Shown piece after piece: positions 15,408 through 24,758 of a stretch of DNA of 64,000 nucleotides. This stretch comes from Pseudomonas sp. SJZ074 (GTDB lineage: Bacteria; Pseudomonadota; Gammaproteobacteria; Pseudomonadales; Pseudomonadaceae). The notes under the pieces are model-generated. The model was not told where the DNA came from and ran no database searches. It saw only the letters and a list, made by a program, of their open reading frames with translations. Every line of letters begins with the position of its first letter. Position 1 is the first letter of the stretch. Made by a program: the position numbers and the translations under genes. The stretch spans positions 1 through 64,000 of the forward strand of contig NZ_VIUE01000031.1 in the NCBI RefSeq assembly GCF_007828215.1, written 5' to 3'.

Positions 15408-17327
15408 ATGAATAGCTGGTTTGGCAACATTAGCGTAAACATGAAACTGGGCCTGGGCTTCGGCCTGGTGCTGCTCCTGACCTGCATCCTGGCCGTGACC
15501 GGTTGGAACAGCCTGGGCGGGCTGATCGACCGCAGCAACTGGATGAGCGACATCACCCAGCTCAACGCCGGGCTGACCAAGCTTCGGGTCACTCGCTTGC
15601 AATACATGTTGACCAACGGCGACGAGACGGCCGCACAGACTGTGCAGACCACCCTTGATGGTTTCGTGGCGCAACAGAATGCGCTGCTGAGCAGCTTCAA
15701 GAGCCCGGAGAACGTCAAGCTGCTCAAGGCGCAGAGCGCGACCATCGGCGCCTACCAGACGTCCCTGAACAAAATGCGCAGCGCCTACCGCACCGGCAAC
15801 ACGGCCCGCGACGCCATGGGTGCCAACGCCGAAACGGCTTACAAACTGATCGAGGTGATTGGCGCCGATGTGGCGCAGATGACTCCGGGCGATGAGCGCT
15901 TCGCACAGTTCCAGGCGATCACCCAGGCGAAACAGGCGTTCATGCTGGCCCGCTATGAAGTCCGCGGCTATACCGCCAACAGCAATGCCGATACGGAACA
16001 GAAAGCCGTCGCCCAACTGGACGCCGCCATCGCATCGCTCAAACCGCTGAACCTGCATTTCGCCAGCACTCGTCAAGATGAACTGCGCCAGCTGGAAAAC
16101 GCCCTGAGCCAATACCGCAGTGCCTTGCAGGCCTTCAAGTCGGCCACTGCCGACGCCGTGCAGGCGCGCAAGGAAATGACCGAGCAAGGCGCGACCATCG
16201 TCAACCAGAGCGAACAGCTGTATCAGATCCAGCTGGACCGCCGCGACGCCGAAAGCGCCCAGGCCCGCACGCTGCAATTGATCAGTACGTTGCTCGCCCT
16301 GCTGGTGGGCATCATTGCCGCCGTGATCATCACGCGACAGATCACCCGGCCGCTGAGCGAAACCCTGACCGTGGTCGAACGCATTGCCAACGGCGACCTG
16401 TCGCACAACGTCATCGTCACCCGCCGCGATGAACTGGGTGTGCTGCAGCAGGGCATTGCCCGCATGGGCGTGACCCTGCGCGACCTTATCAGCGGCATCC
16501 GTGATGGCGTGACCCAGATCGCCAGCGCCGCCGAAGAGCTGTCCGCCGTCACCGAGCAGACCAGCGCCGGGGTCAACAGCCAGAAAGTCGAGACCGATCA
16601 GGTCGCGACCGCCATGCACGAAATGACCGCCACCGTGCAGGAAGTAGCCCGCAATGCCGAAGAAGCCTCCCATGCAGCGGCCGCAGCGGACGGCGAAGCC
16701 CGTGCCGGCGATCAGGTGGTCAACGAAGCCATCGCCCAGATCGAACGCCTCGCCAGCGAAGTGGTACGTTCCACCGACGCCATGACCGTGCTGCAACAGG
16801 AAAGCGACAAGATCGGCAGCGTCATGGACGTGATCAAGGCCGTGGCCGAACAGACCAACCTGCTGGCCCTCAACGCCGCGATCGAAGCGGCGCGCGCGGG
16901 TGAAGCCGGTCGCGGTTTTGCGGTCGTCGCCGATGAAGTCCGTGGCCTGGCCCAACGCACACAGAAATCCACCGAGGAAATCGAAGGCCTGGTGGCCGGC
17001 CTACAGAACGGCACCCAGCAGGTGGCGGCCGTGATGAACAACAGCCGCAGCCTCACCGACAGCAGCGTGGCCCTGACCCGCAAGGCTGGGGTATCACTGG
17101 AGAACATCACCCGCACGGTGTCGAACATCCAATCGATGAACCAGCAGATCGCCGCCGCAGCCGAACAGCAAAGCGCCGTGGCCGAGGAAATCAGCCGCAG
17201 CATCATCAACGTGCGCGACGTGTCCGAACAGACCGCCGCCGCCAGCGAAGAAACCGCCGCCTCCAGCGTTGAACTGGCGCGGTTGGGCAATCAGTTGCAG
17301 ATGATGGTCAGCCACTTCCGCGTCTGA
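15408..17327 (+). CDS. Methyl-accepting chemotaxis protein
   Basis: A 639-residue chemoreceptor, starting at the ATG at 15408 after GGAGG; the frame is open upstream but unconvincing. Order of parts: TM1 at about 10-32; a periplasmic helical sensor of about 250 residues, a size that fits the helical bimodular (HBM) type known from receptors for organic acids; TM2 at about 290-312; HAMP; then the signalling hairpin with the invariant EQTNLLALNAAIEAARAGEA. Methylation helices flank it. There is no C-terminal CheR-tethering pentapeptide. It signals to CheA/CheW, which are not in the window. Confidence 0.95.
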   Translation: MNSWFGNISVNMKLGLGFGLVLLLTCILAVTGWNSLGGLIDRSNWMSDITQLNAGLTKLRVTRLQYMLTNGDETAAQTVQTTLDGFVAQQNALLSSFKSPENVKLLKAQSATIGAYQTSLNKMRSAYRTGNTARDAMGANAETAYKLIEVIGADVAQMTPGDERFAQFQAITQAKQAFMLARYEVRGYTANSNADTEQKAVAQLDAAIASLKPLNLHFASTRQDELRQLENALSQYRSALQAFKSATADAVQARKEMTEQGATIVNQSEQLYQIQLDRRDAESAQARTLQLISTLLALLVGIIAAVIITRQITRPLSETLTVVERIANGDLSHNVIVTRRDELGVLQQGIARMGVTLRDLISGIRDGVTQIASAAEELSAVTEQTSAGVNSQKVETDQVATAMHEMTATVQEVARNAEEASHAAAAADGEARAGDQVVNEAIAQIERLASEVVRSTDAMTVLQQESDKIGSVMDVIKAVAEQTNLLALNAAIEAARAGEAGRGFAVVADEVRGLAQRTQKSTEEIEGLVAGLQNGTQQVAAVMNNSRSLTDSSVALTRKAGVSLENITRTVSNIQSMNQQIAAAAEQQSAVAEEISRSIINVRDVSEQTAAASEETAASSVELARLGNQLQMMVSHFRV

Positions 17328-17379
17328 CGATTGCCCGCGATCGCGGTGGACCTGCCACAACAATGTCGCAGGTGCCGCC

Positions 17380-17466
17380 GTCATCGCGAGCGGGCTCCCT
17401 CCCACAGGGTTCTGCGATGCGCCTCAGATCCCTTGTGGGAGCGGGCTTGCTCGCGAAGGCGGTGGG
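17380..17466. repeat. Paired Pseudomonas REP sequences (BIME)
   Basis: Two oppositely oriented REP units, GCGAGCGGGCTCCCTCCCACAG (written here as positions 17386-17407) and TTGTGGGAGCGGGCTTGCTC (17433-17452), with GCGAAGGCGGT following. They match copies at 37.6 and 41.8 kb in this window. REP sequences often stabilise the 3' end of transcripts, here that of the chemoreceptor gene. Confidence 0.85.
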
Positions 17467-17589
17467 TCAGCCACTTCAAGGCTGGCTGAGCCCACAGGCG
17501 TTACATCCACACAGCCCTCGAATCGCCCTTTCGTACACATTGCCCGGCCTCGGTCCTACCGTCTTCCTCTGCGCGCTCCTGTACGGTTT

Positions 17590-17606
17590 TGTCCTGAATA
17601 AGGACA
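17590..17606 (+). promoter_or_regulatory. Operator-like dyad ahead of the Tc toxin operon
   Basis: TGTCCT (17590-17595) and AGGACA (17601-17606) are perfect inverted 6-mers around GAATA, 25 bases before the first toxin start codon. It could be a regulator site or a small leader hairpin. Confidence 0.3.
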
Positions 17607-17631
17607 TTCCGCTCGCTCAGGAGATAGACCC

Positions 17632-20172
17632 ATGGATGACAGCAACGACTCTTTGTTGCACCGGCTCGTTGACTCCCCAAAAGCCGATTTCAAAACAGCC
17701 ATGCAGCGCATGGGATTGAATTCGGTATTCGATATCACACGCATGGACAAGGCGCAGTTCGCCCTTGAACTGGCCAGGCACTGCGACGCGGATGCCGGGC
17801 AGGCTTACGACAACGCTTGGAACTATGCGGGGCAGATCAGCCGTCTGTATCAGGAACATCAAATATCGTCCAGCGATACCAGGCAACGTCTCCGACGCAG
17901 CTCGCAGCCGGACTCAACGTCAGCGCGCATCGGCTATCAAGCGCTATTCGAAGAGAAATGGGACCAGTTCTGCAACGAAGGCGATATCGCCGCAATCGAC
18001 TCCCCCGTGGCGTACCTGCGGGCGCTGTATCTGTTTGCCGGGCAGTTGGAAAGCCTGGCATCGCCCACTGAGCGGATCACCCTGGAGCAACGACGGCCGG
18101 ACCTCAAGAAGCTGATGCTCGATCAACAGAGTGCCTTCGCCACGCAGCCGATGCTCGCAATCGTCAATGCCACCTTGCAAAGCAATATCGAAGTGCACTT
18201 GGCCAAAACCAAGGGGAACCGGACCGTGCAACAGGCATTGGCCAGCGAGCATTACCCCTTCTCACTGCCCTACGATCTGCACCACCACCAATGTCTGCTG
18301 GGGCTGGGCGCAGGTAAACCGGCGCTGGGCGAATTGAATTACCGGATCAGCCTGAAGCTGCCATTCTCACAAGACGGGGCAACTTACGGAGGCGTATCGC
18401 AGTCGCGTCTCGAAGCGCAAAGGTTGTTGTCCGGGCTCAGTCCGGAACAACAGACGCTGCTGATCGCACCGATCGCCTCAACTTCCAGCCTTGAGGCATT
18501 ACACAAAAGCTATGGCACTCAAGACATCACGCGTCTGGCTGAGATAGATTTTTTCAAGGAGCGCACCGGGCTGACGTCCAAACAGATTGAACAATTACTG
18601 GCGGCGGGCGAATACGCCCCCCGAAGCTCCGTCAATAGCCCGGCCCCCACTCGAGAATATTATGGGGCCAGCTACATCAACATGCGCGAAACGAACCATG
18701 CCTTGAGCAAGAACGGCTCTTTCGACCAGCCTGAACACCTCGACCGTTTCGACCACCTCTCCCCTGGACGCCTCGACCGTATGCAGCGAATGATCCGCCT
18801 GCATCGCTGGACCGATATCCCCTTTGCCGAACTGGACACGCTGATCGTCAATGCCTTGCGGTCAGAAGGTAACTACACGCTCAACGCCAAAACAATGCGC
18901 GCTCTTGGCATCTACCGTTATCTGAATCGACGCCATGGCATCACACCTGAAGAATTTGCCTCTTTCCTCCACGACATGCCGATAGCCGCTTGCGGGAACC
19001 GGGTACCGCTGTTCGATCAGGTGTTCAATCGCACCCGGCTGCTCGAAAACCCTGTGTGGCAAAACCCGAAGAAGCAGCTGCTCGCCACGGATCAGCAAAC
19101 CCTCAGTTACCTGAGTGCCGGCCTTGGACTTCCGATTACCCAGGATTCACTGCTGTTACTAATACACCAGGCCGAGAAATACCTGCCTGCGTTGCAACAT
19201 AATTTACCCACTGCCTCTTCGCTCTACCGTCAGGCCCGTATCGCCCGGATGCTGGGTTTGTCACCCCTTGAATGCACGGAGCTGGCGCGGTTATTGGGCG
19301 GCGACGATTTCTGCAAGGCGCTGGTGACCGGAAAACTGAGCACCTCAGGGGCTTCGCAACCGGACATTCTCGACGTGCTGATGGCAATGGACTGGGCGGT
19401 TGACTGGCTCAGGCAAAACGATCGGGACGTGCTGCAATGGTGTCGCCTGTTCGATGAAACGACAAATGACTTGCCGCTCAATGAAAATCTGGAACAGCAG
19501 TTGGCGAAACTCCAAGCGGACGCCAGCCTCTCCCACGACCCTCAGCGTCTGGTAGAAACGTTGCTCCACGACCTTATGGACCTGGCTGCCGAATACGTCC
19601 CGTCCCTCCTGCATATGGCCGGTAGCGATGCAGCAGCAGTCGTCGCGGCCATCAACGCATCCCCCGGGGTCATGCCACCTTTGCTGGCAACATTGCTTCG
19701 CATTGCCGAGGCCTGCAGGCATCTGCACCTGAGCAGCAGCACCCTGGCGACACTGATGGAGAACCCGGCATGGCTGGCCTCGTACACCTCAAAAAGCTTG
19801 CAGCCCCAGACACTGTATCTGCTTGAGCGCTTCAGTCATTGCGTCCGCCACCAGGCACAGTCGGAAGAAAACCTGCTGCACTACCTGCAGGTTGCCAATC
19901 AGGACGGACCGCACCTGGAAAAAGAAGCCAATCGCCTGCTCGCCAACCTCCTGAACTGGAGCCCCGAGGAGGTCAGCAGCCTGACGGCATTGCTTGCGCC
20001 AAAACGCGCAACGACGATGGAAGCAGTGGACTGGGTCATGCGCTGCCAGGCGTGCTGTGTGAGTACGGGGCTGTCGGCGGACCTACTGCTCAAGGCAACT
20101 GCACTGAAGACCCAAAGCCCCGCGGCGGACTGGAAAATAGTCGGTGAAGCATTGATCGCTGCCTGCCATTGA
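17632..20172 (+). CDS. tcaA: Tc toxin A component, N-terminal piece (TcaA-like)
   Basis: An 846-residue protein corresponding to the front part of TcA, the pentameric pore and receptor-binding subunit of insecticidal ABC toxins. It contains the VRP1 (SpvA-like) region, seen in DSPVAYLRALYLFAGQLE at about residues 123-140, RPDLKKLMLD, and LPYDLHHHQCLLGLG; the remainder is the alpha-helical shell. In Photorhabdus TcA is either one long chain (TcdA) or two genes (TcaA/TcaB); this locus has the split form. AGGAG precedes the ATG. Its stop overlaps the next open frame. No signal peptide is seen, as usual for Tc proteins. Confidence 0.88.
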   Translation: MDDSNDSLLHRLVDSPKADFKTAMQRMGLNSVFDITRMDKAQFALELARHCDADAGQAYDNAWNYAGQISRLYQEHQISSSDTRQRLRRSSQPDSTSARIGYQALFEEKWDQFCNEGDIAAIDSPVAYLRALYLFAGQLESLASPTERITLEQRRPDLKKLMLDQQSAFATQPMLAIVNATLQSNIEVHLAKTKGNRTVQQALASEHYPFSLPYDLHHHQCLLGLGAGKPALGELNYRISLKLPFSQDGATYGGVSQSRLEAQRLLSGLSPEQQTLLIAPIASTSSLEALHKSYGTQDITRLAEIDFFKERTGLTSKQIEQLLAAGEYAPRSSVNSPAPTREYYGASYINMRETNHALSKNGSFDQPEHLDRFDHLSPGRLDRMQRMIRLHRWTDIPFAELDTLIVNALRSEGNYTLNAKTMRALGIYRYLNRRHGITPEEFASFLHDMPIAACGNRVPLFDQVFNRTRLLENPVWQNPKKQLLATDQQTLSYLSAGLGLPITQDSLLLLIHQAEKYLPALQHNLPTASSLYRQARIARMLGLSPLECTELARLLGGDDFCKALVTGKLSTSGASQPDILDVLMAMDWAVDWLRQNDRDVLQWCRLFDETTNDLPLNENLEQQLAKLQADASLSHDPQRLVETLLHDLMDLAAEYVPSLLHMAGSDAAAVVAAINASPGVMPPLLATLLRIAEACRHLHLSSSTLATLMENPAWLASYTSKSLQPQTLYLLERFSHCVRHQAQSEENLLHYLQVANQDGPHLEKEANRLLANLLNWSPEEVSSLTALLAPKRATTMEAVDWVMRCQACCVSTGLSADLLLKATALKTQSPAADWKIVGEALIAACH

Positions 20173-20204
20173 CCGGCGCAGCCACCTACATTCAAGGATT
20201 GAAT

Positions 20205-23200
20205 ATGACCGTTGCCATCCAAAAGCAGCTCGATGAAAGCCTGCGCGATGCACTGCTGGCGCTCTATCTGAACAAAGTCGTGCCCGACCAGGCCGCGCCG
20301 AAAAACCTGGCGCTCAAGACCGCCCGGGACCTCTACGAATACTGGCTGCTCGATGTACTGGTCAGCCAGGATGTGCCGACTACCCCCGTGGCATGCGCAA
20401 TCGCCAGCCTGCAGCAATACATCAACCGCATCCTGATGAACCTGGAACCCGGTTACGACCTGGCGAACATTCCCGCCGAGTACTTGCAAACCTGGCGCAA
20501 CGAGATGCATCGGTATCCCAGCTGGGCCGCCCATCAAAAGCTGCTCTATTTCCCTGCCACTTATCTGGACCCTACGCTGAGGGCCGACAAGAGCGATAAC
20601 TTCCGGCAACTGGAAAGCGCCCTCAGCCAGAACCAGATCCAAACCGATGCGGTTCAGTCAGCGGTGATGGCTTATCTGACCCGTTTCGAAGAAATCGCCA
20701 ACCTGAACGTTCTCAATGGCTACATCGATGGCGAGGACTTTGCCAATAGCACCTGGTATTTCATTGCCAAATCCCGCTCCGCGAACACCTACTTCTGGCG
20801 TTCGCTAAACATGGCGCAACGCCCACTCGACGGCCCGCCCTTGAGACCGTCCGCCACCACGCCGAAACTGGACCAGCCTGATCCGCAGGCGTGGTCGGAT
20901 TGGGAAAAAGCCGAGGTGCCCATTCCCGACAGTGCCGCTGAACAGACGATTCGACCGGTCTGGTTCAATAATCGGCTGTTTGTTATATGGGCAGAATGCA
21001 TACACCAGGACCCATCGGCCGTCAGCGGCAACACATCGAATACCAGCGCAGCGCTACCGGGCCCCAGCCATCCACTATTGCGTTTGAACTATTGCTTCAA
21101 AAGGCACGATGGCAGTTGGAGCGCGCCACAGGTTGGCTTGCAAGGTTTTTGTGAGGACCAGGCGCTTGGGAGCAAGAACGCGGATGCGATCAACGCGTCG
21201 CTCGGCACCGTTGCGGTACAACACAGCAAAGGGCCGAGAAATTCACTCTATCTTGCCTTATGCGCCTCCCAGCCCAAGACCGAGTCGAAATCCACGGTCA
21301 CCAGTACTTTCAGTTTTATTAAAACTATTTCCATTGGAAAAAATCTCGCTAAAGAAACTGACAGCATCGGAAACGCCGAAGAACAAAACCCACGTCGCGA
21401 CGAGAAAAATTCAGCTGATTATTCATTGATCGACACCAACGACCAGCGAATTCAATCAAAACTGCGCTTCTCGCACCTCTCCAGTTCTTCAACGCCTCTG
21501 CCTGCAAAAATAGTGAATACCCTATCGAATTTCGACAAGCACCTGAATGGAGCTCTGTTCAAGCCTGTGGACTCCATGTATCGACTGACGCTCGGCGTCC
21601 AGAATGCAAATTTCCCTCACACGCCTGGCAGCATCAGCTTTTCCTTTTCCGATCATCTCCAACTCAATCTGGCGCATCCTGACGAGAACCTGCCGTCCAC
21701 CGCTTATATAAGACTCGGCGATCATTCGTATCTGACTGAATTCTACGTAAGCGATGTCGCTGATAGTGAGTATCGACTATCGATCAACCACATGAGCGAC
21801 GTGATCAGAGACGATGCAAGCTCGCCTGGCTTCATGCTTTCTCAGCACAACAGTCTTAGCGGAAAGTTCATTTCGGTAGAAGCGGCAAGGTATTTGATCG
21901 CAAAAAAAGACCAACAATCTACTGATGCTTCCAGAGGAGAAAGATTACTGCTTAAGACTTCAGAGCAAGATTTTACGTTCTGGAGTGAGTTCACTTACAC
22001 AGAAGAAGCGGCATACAGAAAGTATGTTGTTTTCCGCCAACCCAAGGCACTGAATTTTGATTCGCTGACCTACGAAGACTTGAGACCAGTGGCGGCATCC
22101 CCTTTGGTAAAACAACTACCAGCGGTCTATGAGTACCCATTGCGCATCGAAGATCTTGGCGAAGAGGGCGACACCTTATTCTATGGGGTTGCGCTGGCTC
22201 ATCCCGTCGAACCGGACAAAACCATTGCTTTCGCTCTTAAAGCGACCAGACTGACCCTGGCTCCTACATTCCGCCAGTCTCCCTGCATTACCTCAGCGGT
22301 GACACCCGACCTGGGCACCATCCAGTACATCGACTTTGCCAACTCTGCCATCAAACACAGTGACGGCAAAAGCCAACTGCGCCAGCCGATCCGGTTGAAC
22401 ACCGTGTTCGCCGCCGAACTGATCCGACGTACCGAAAACAGCCTGGATGAACTGTTTGACTGGACCACACAACATCTGCCGGAACCCGCCGTGCCCGGTG
22501 ATTTGACTCAGCAGATGGATTTCCATGGCCCTTATGGCCGTTACTTCACCGAGTTGTTCCTCTACGTGCCATGGCTGGTGGCTCATCGATTGAATACCGA
22601 ACATCGATACGAGGAAGCGGAACACTGGCTGCGCTATGTTTTCGATCCGAGTCGCAGGGGCGATGAACGTTGGAGGAGCGTGCCTTTGCTCGATAGCAGC
22701 ACGCCTGCATATGCCAATCATGCGCCCCACGATCCGCACCAGATTGCCCTCAGCCACCCCGTGCACTTTTGCAAGGCGCTGTACTTTCTGTACCTCGAGA
22801 CCCTGATCAACCGAGGCGATGCCGCGTATCGCCAACTGACACCTGACAGCCTCAGCGAGGCCAAGCTATGGTACGTGCGGGTGCTGGACCTGCTGGGCCC
22901 ACGCCCGGTCGTACGACCAGTCGCCCGGTGGACGCCCGTCAGCCTGCAAACGCTCAGCGAAACACCCAGTGCCGAGCTGCGCACCTTCGAGCAATCAGTG
23001 ACCCGCTTGACGCGTCACCAGATGCCCCTACGCAAAGACAGTTCGCGCTCGTCCTTGCCGGCCATCGATAGCCCGTACCTGCATTTGCCGTTCAATCCGC
23101 AACTGCTCAGTTGCTGGGACACAGCCGAAAGCCGCCTGTACAACCTGCGCCATAACCTCGACATTGCCGGCAAGCCCTTGCATCTGCCGGCCTTCGCCTC

Positions 23201-24758
23201 CCCCTTGGACCCGCGCGCCCTGCCTGGCGCCAGTGCCCTGAACATCACCGACAAAGCGACACCTGACTTACCGATCGTGCAAATGCCTCATTACCGCTTC
23301 ACGACCCTGTACAGCCAGGCCCAGGGCGCGGTGGAAAGCCTCAGCCAATTCGGCGCCTTGCTGCTATCACTGACCGAGCGCAAGGAACAGGCGCAGTTGC
23401 AGGAGCTACAGCAACAGCAAGCCTGGGATCTGGCGAAAATCTGTGTCGACCTGCAGCGCCAGGCCATGAACACTGACCGTCAGGGCCGCCAGGCACTGCT
23501 GGCCGGCAAAGCGATCATCGAGGGCCGGGTCAGCCATTACAAAAAGCTGCTGGAGGACAACCTGAGTGACCCCGAGAAAAATGCCGGTGATCTCTACCTG
23601 AGCACCGGCACCGCAGAGCTCGTTGCACTGTCCTACCAAATCGCGGCGGGAGGAGCGATGGTGGCGCCAAGCATCTTTGGCCTGGCCAACGGTGGCAGTC
23701 GTTGGGAGGGGCCGATGCTGGCGGCTTCCGCAGGAGCCCATAGCGCGGCCGTCATCAGTCGCACGGCAGCAGACCAGTACGACCGCCTGGCATCGTTCAA
23801 CCGACGCTGGGATGAGTGGTACCAGGCATTTGAGCAGTCACAACTGGAACTGGCGCAGATCGACGCCCAACTGGCTCAGTTCGCCGAGCAGGAAACCGCC
23901 ACCCGCCTGCAGCTGCGCCTGGCCGAATCCACCCTGAGCCAGGCCAGGGCCAACTACGAATTCCTCAGCAAGCGCTTCAGCAAAACACAACTCTACCAAT
24001 GGCTGAACAGCCAGTTTGCCGCGCTGTATCGCCAGGCCTACGACGCGACGCTGGGCCTGTGCCTGGCCGCCGAAGCCAGTTGGCAATATGAAACTGCCGA
24101 CTTCAACACGCGCTTCGTTCAACCCGGCGGCTGGAATGCAACGTACCGCGGTCTGGGCGCTGGCGAGCAATTGAAATTGAGCCTGTTGAAGATGCAGGAC
24201 GAATACCTGCGCCGTCACGAGCGCGAGCTGGAAATCCGCAAGACGGTCTCGCTACGCCTACTCAAGGACAAAACCACAGCCGGCTCCATTAACAAGCAAT
24301 GGCCTGAGATCAAGGCCGATCTGAAGAATGGAAGTTACCAGTTCGAGCTGACCCACGAACTGTTCGAAAACGACTACAAAGACCAGCAACATTATCTGCG
24401 GCGGATCAAAACCATCAGTGTCTCGCTGCCAGCCGTGGTAGGGCCTTATGAGGACATCCGGGCCACGCTGACCCAGACCGCCAGCAAGGTGTTCATGTCT
24501 CCCGGTGACAAGGGGAAAAGCATGGAGAGCCGGCGCGCCAACCAACAGATTGCTCTTTCAACGGGTGTCGACGACAACGGTTTGTTCACCTTGAACTTCA
24601 ATGATGAGCGCTACCTGCCTTTCGAATACACCGGCGCAATCTCCAAATGGCAGCTGACCTTCCCCAACCCTGAAGGGCAAAAAGAGCTGCTTGAATCATT
24701 GACCGACATCATCGTGCATGTGAACTACACGGCCCGGGTTGGCGGAGGTTCGCAATGA
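20205..24758 (+). CDS. tcaB: Tc toxin A component, C-terminal piece (TcaB-like)
   Basis: A 1517-residue protein forming the rest of TcA. The N-terminal 270 residues and the later LFLYVPWLVAHRLN..RYEEAEHWLRYVFDPS region belong to the neuraminidase-like and shell parts; the coiled-coil pore region lies around residues 1050-1330, with long heptad stretches such as LQELQQQQAWDLAKICVDLQ; the C-terminus RYLPFEYTGAISKWQL is the TcB-binding end. The ATG at 20205 follows AAGGA; a TTG twelve codons earlier also reads in frame. Bases 21290-22150 are clearly AT-richer than the rest and probably encode an exchanged receptor-binding domain. Confidence 0.9.
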   Translation: MTVAIQKQLDESLRDALLALYLNKVVPDQAAPKNLALKTARDLYEYWLLDVLVSQDVPTTPVACAIASLQQYINRILMNLEPGYDLANIPAEYLQTWRNEMHRYPSWAAHQKLLYFPATYLDPTLRADKSDNFRQLESALSQNQIQTDAVQSAVMAYLTRFEEIANLNVLNGYIDGEDFANSTWYFIAKSRSANTYFWRSLNMAQRPLDGPPLRPSATTPKLDQPDPQAWSDWEKAEVPIPDSAAEQTIRPVWFNNRLFVIWAECIHQDPSAVSGNTSNTSAALPGPSHPLLRLNYCFKRHDGSWSAPQVGLQGFCEDQALGSKNADAINASLGTVAVQHSKGPRNSLYLALCASQPKTESKSTVTSTFSFIKTISIGKNLAKETDSIGNAEEQNPRRDEKNSADYSLIDTNDQRIQSKLRFSHLSSSSTPLPAKIVNTLSNFDKHLNGALFKPVDSMYRLTLGVQNANFPHTPGSISFSFSDHLQLNLAHPDENLPSTAYIRLGDHSYLTEFYVSDVADSEYRLSINHMSDVIRDDASSPGFMLSQHNSLSGKFISVEAARYLIAKKDQQSTDASRGERLLLKTSEQDFTFWSEFTYTEEAAYRKYVVFRQPKALNFDSLTYEDLRPVAASPLVKQLPAVYEYPLRIEDLGEEGDTLFYGVALAHPVEPDKTIAFALKATRLTLAPTFRQSPCITSAVTPDLGTIQYIDFANSAIKHSDGKSQLRQPIRLNTVFAAELIRRTENSLDELFDWTTQHLPEPAVPGDLTQQMDFHGPYGRYFTELFLYVPWLVAHRLNTEHRYEEAEHWLRYVFDPSRRGDERWRSVPLLDSSTPAYANHAPHDPHQIALSHPVHFCKALYFLYLETLINRGDAAYRQLTPDSLSEAKLWYVRVLDLLGPRPVVRPVARWTPVSLQTLSETPSAELRTFEQSVTRLTRHQMPLRKDSSRSSLPAIDSPYLHLPFNPQLLSCWDTAESRLYNLRHNLDIAGKPLHLPAFASPLDPRALPGASALNITDKATPDLPIVQMPHYRFTTLYSQAQGAVESLSQFGALLLSLTERKEQAQLQELQQQQAWDLAKICVDLQRQAMNTDRQGRQALLAGKAIIEGRVSHYKKLLEDNLSDPEKNAGDLYLSTGTAELVALSYQIAAGGAMVAPSIFGLANGGSRWEGPMLAASAGAHSAAVISRTAADQYDRLASFNRRWDEWYQAFEQSQLELAQIDAQLAQFAEQETATRLQLRLAESTLSQARANYEFLSKRFSKTQLYQWLNSQFAALYRQAYDATLGLCLAAEASWQYETADFNTRFVQPGGWNATYRGLGAGEQLKLSLLKMQDEYLRRHERELEIRKTVSLRLLKDKTTAGSINKQWPEIKADLKNGSYQFELTHELFENDYKDQQHYLRRIKTISVSLPAVVGPYEDIRATLTQTASKVFMSPGDKGKSMESRRANQQIALSTGVDDNGLFTLNFNDERYLPFEYTGAISKWQLTFPNPEGQKELLESLTDIIVHVNYTARVGGGSQ

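Larger units (their letters stand above)
17328..17631. other. Spacer between chemoreceptor and toxin operon
   Basis: These 304 bases hold a REP pair (17380-17466), plain sequence to about 17585, a short operator-like dyad (17590-17606) and the AGGAG site for the first toxin gene. No gene is supported. Confidence 0.6.

Noticed and set aside
15345..16955. Open frame of over 500 codons antisense to the chemoreceptor gene
   Set aside because: It is the mirror of a high-GC, strongly conserved MCP coding region; composition is glycine-, histidine- and glutamine-rich with no domain.
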